DNA from: Patescibacteria group bacterium
Lineage (GTDB): Bacteria > Patescibacteriota > WWE3 > 2-01-FULL-39-13
Direction: 5' to 3'
DNA: 7,007 bases
Assembly: GCA_030916925.1 (NCBI GenBank)
Contig: JAUPVU010000028.1
Coordinates: 1 to 7,007, forward strand
Positions 5,510 to 7,007 of this stretch are shown here, piece by piece (within the stretch, counting starts at the first letter, position 1; every line of letters begins with the position of its first letter). A model generated the notes under the pieces. It ran no database searches and was not told the origin of the DNA. It worked only from the letters and a program-made list of their open reading frames with translations. A program made the position numbers and the translations under genes.

Positions 5510-7007
5510 ATGATTGTCTACCAGTCTGATAAGAGAACTTTTTTAGATCATGTCGCTTCCGGCTCTATATATAATATTATCCTCGATGGTGTGAAGGTAG
5601 GATTAGGTATGGGGGTTGGACCATCAGAACAAGATTCATGGAAATCCAGCGCAAGGTATATGTACGATGTTTTAAGAGATGGCGAAATCCCAGGTGATTC
5701 AAGTGTTGCGATTGAATATCAAATTCCTATGACTTCTAAAAGAATCGATTTTATTTTAGCAGGTCAGGGAGAATACAATAGAGATAATGCGATAGTCATT
5801 GAATTGAAGCAATGGCAAAAAGTAAGTTTAAGTGAAATGGACGGAATTGTGGAAGCAGATTTTTATAATGGGCGAGAAGTTAGTCATCCTTCATATCAAG
5901 CTTGGGCGTATGTAACTCTTCTTAAAGGATTCAACGAGGCTGTTTATGAAGGTAATATAAATTTACAACCTTGCGCGTATCTACATAACTATTTTCCAGA
6001 CACTGTTATTCGCCACGACTTTTACAAAGAATATATAGAGAAAGCTCCTATATTTTTACAAGGTGATGAGGAAAAAGAAAAGCTTCAAGATTTTATAAAA
6101 TCTTTTATTAAACACGGAGATAAAAACAAGATCATTTACAAAATCGAAAATGGAAAAATAAAACCTTCAAAAGCCTTAACAGATAGTTTATCCAAAATGT
6201 TGAGAGGAAATGAGGAGTTTGTAATGATTGATGAGCAAAAAGTCGTGTATGAAACTGCAATGAAAATTGCAAAACAATCTACGGCAAACAATAAAAATGT
6301 TTTTATTATTGCTGGAGGTCCAGGAACTGGTAAGTCAGTTGTAGCCATAAATCTTTTAGTTCAGTTAAATAAACTCGGATTGTTTAGTCAGTATGTAACA
6401 AAGAATGCTGCACCTAGGGATGTATATGAAAGTGTTTTGACTGGATCATTCCGAAAATCAGAAATAAGCAATCTATTTACCGGATCAGGTAGTTTCATAA
6501 ATGCAGATAAGAATAGGTTTGATGTTTTAATAGTGGATGAAGCACATCGCTTAAATGAGAAATCTGGAATGATGAAAAATCTTGGTGAAAATCAGATTAA
6601 AGAAATTATTGAAGCTTCGAAATGTTCAATCTTCTTTATTGATGAGAACCAAAAAGTTACTTGGCACGATATTGGAGAGTCGGAAACAATTAAAAGTTGG
6701 GCAACTAAACTTGGAGCAACTGTCCATCAAGCGGAACTATCTTCGCAATTCAGATGTAGTGGATCAGATGGTTATATTGCTTGGCTAGATCGCATATTAC
6801 AAATTAGAGATACAGCCAATATAAACTTCGACAATTTTAATTACGATTTCAAAGTTTTTGATGATCCAAATAAATTAAGAGATGAAATTTTTGAGAAGAA
6901 TAAAGAAAAAAATAAGGCTAGGTTAGTTGCGGGGTATTGTTGGGATTGGCTTACAAAAAATAACAAATCTAATTTCGATATTAGGATTCCAGAGAGATCG
7001 GAAGAGC
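5510..7007 (+). CDS. PD-(D/E)XK nuclease-DUF2075 helicase fusion, C-terminus cut off
   Basis: The frame is open from the ATG at 5510 to the right edge: 499 codons, of which only the first 495 are biological, since the last four lie in adapter sequence. The N-terminal region (about 64-135) looks like a PD-(D/E)XK/NERD-type nuclease, with Glu69, RID with Asp80, and VIELKQW giving Glu98-x-Lys100. A helical linker follows (about 185-250). The DUF2075 (Schlafen group 3-like) superfamily 1 helicase core then has Walker A GGPGTGKS (269-276), Walker B FDVLIVDEAHR (337-347), a motif III-like FFIDENQKV (375-383), the SSQFRCSGSDGYIAWLD block (411-427) and the start of the conserved AGYCWDW block (474-480). 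The last helicase motifs are missing. It starts 9 bp after the OLD-family stop with no Shine-Dalgarno sequence, so the two are surely co-transcribed. Predicted role: ATP-driven DNA or RNA translocase with nuclease, partner of the OLD nuclease. The function is inferred. Confidence 0.88.
   Translation, partial: MIVYQSDKRTFLDHVASGSIYNIILDGVKVGLGMGVGPSEQDSWKSSARYMYDVLRDGEIPGDSSVAIEYQIPMTSKRIDFILAGQGEYNRDNAIVIELKQWQKVSLSEMDGIVEADFYNGREVSHPSYQAWAYVTLLKGFNEAVYEGNINLQPCAYLHNYFPDTVIRHDFYKEYIEKAPIFLQGDEEKEKLQDFIKSFIKHGDKNKIIYKIENGKIKPSKALTDSLSKMLRGNEEFVMIDEQKVVYETAMKIAKQSTANNKNVFIIAGGPGTGKSVVAINLLVQLNKLGLFSQYVTKNAAPRDVYESVLTGSFRKSEISNLFTGSGSFINADKNRFDVLIVDEAHRLNEKSGMMKNLGENQIKEIIEASKCSIFFIDENQKVTWHDIGESETIKSWATKLGATVHQAELSSQFRCSGSDGYIAWLDRILQIRDTANINFDNFNYDFKVFDDPNKLRDEIFEKNKEKNKARLVAGYCWDWLTKNNKSNFDIRIPERSEE
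6995..7007 (+). other. Illumina adapter sequence left at the contig end (artefact)
   Basis: The final 13 bases, AGATCGGAAGAGC, are identical to the common start of Illumina TruSeq adapters and stop exactly at the end of the window. They fall on a codon boundary and add four false residues (RSEE) to the helicase frame. They should be trimmed, and the last trustworthy base is about 6994. Confidence 0.93.

Noticed and set aside
4885..6788. Short open frames inside the OLD-family and helicase genes (4885-5076, 5222-5437, 6136-6348 on minus; 6582-6788 on plus)
   Set aside because: All are inside strongly supported coding sequence with recognisable motifs in the main frame.
1..7007. Alternative genetic code with TGA reassigned (none of the six visible stops is TGA: three TAA, three TAG)
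   Set aside because: No gene contains an in-frame TGA, while Trp uses TGG and Gly uses ordinary GGN codons throughout. Six stops are too few to infer recoding.
1..7007. CRISPR array, insertion sequence or integrase
   Set aside because: No spaced direct repeats, terminal inverted repeats, transposase or recombinase motifs are visible in any frame.

Overview
This is an AT-rich bacterial contig end (by eye about 35% G+C) with dense, short-gapped genes and the standard genetic code. It carries one tRNA gene with an encoded CCA tail. Small proteins with few recognisable relatives, very short intergenic gaps, and starts lacking any clear Shine-Dalgarno sequence would suit a streamlined lineage such as a Patescibacteria/CPR member or another AT-rich uncultured group. 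No marker gene in the window settles the taxonomy. The last 13 bases (6995-7007) are exactly the start of the Illumina TruSeq adapter, so the contig comes from short-read sequencing and its right edge is partly artificial.

Layout. Positions 1-2220 hold three genes on the minus strand, read right to left. They are an unrecognised 249-aa helical protein (2220-1471), a 237-aa multi-pass membrane protein of the DUF2238/YjdF type (1440-727), and an unrecognised helical protein that runs off the left edge (677-1). Each has a plausible sigma-70-type promoter directly before its start codon. A 179-bp divergent intergenic region (2221-2399) holds a promoter for each direction. Next comes tRNA-Ser(GGA) at 2400-2486.

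Everything to the right of the tRNA is on the plus strand and looks like a defence or nucleic-acid-processing cassette placed directly behind the tRNA. In order it contains a protein with a HEPN-type RNase motif (2517-3176), a GIY-YIG nuclease-fold protein (3254-3502), an all-alpha NTP pyrophosphohydrolase of the MazG/DCTPP1 type overlapping it (3502-3855), an OLD-family ATPase-TOPRIM nuclease resembling GajA (3896-5500), and, 9 bp later, a PD-(D/E)XK nuclease fused to a DUF2075 (Schlafen group 3-like) helicase (5510 to the right edge, cut off). The last two resemble Gabija (GajA plus the UvrD-like helicase GajB), but the helicase belongs to a different family and carries its own nuclease domain. 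With the MazG-like enzyme and GIY-YIG protein upstream, this may be an unusual composite anti-phage system. That is inferred from domains and context only.

A second pattern runs through the window. Most genes have a -10-like hexamer 6-10 nt before the start codon, several with an extended -10 TGn or a -35 at 17-nt spacing, which predicts leaderless or nearly leaderless mRNAs.
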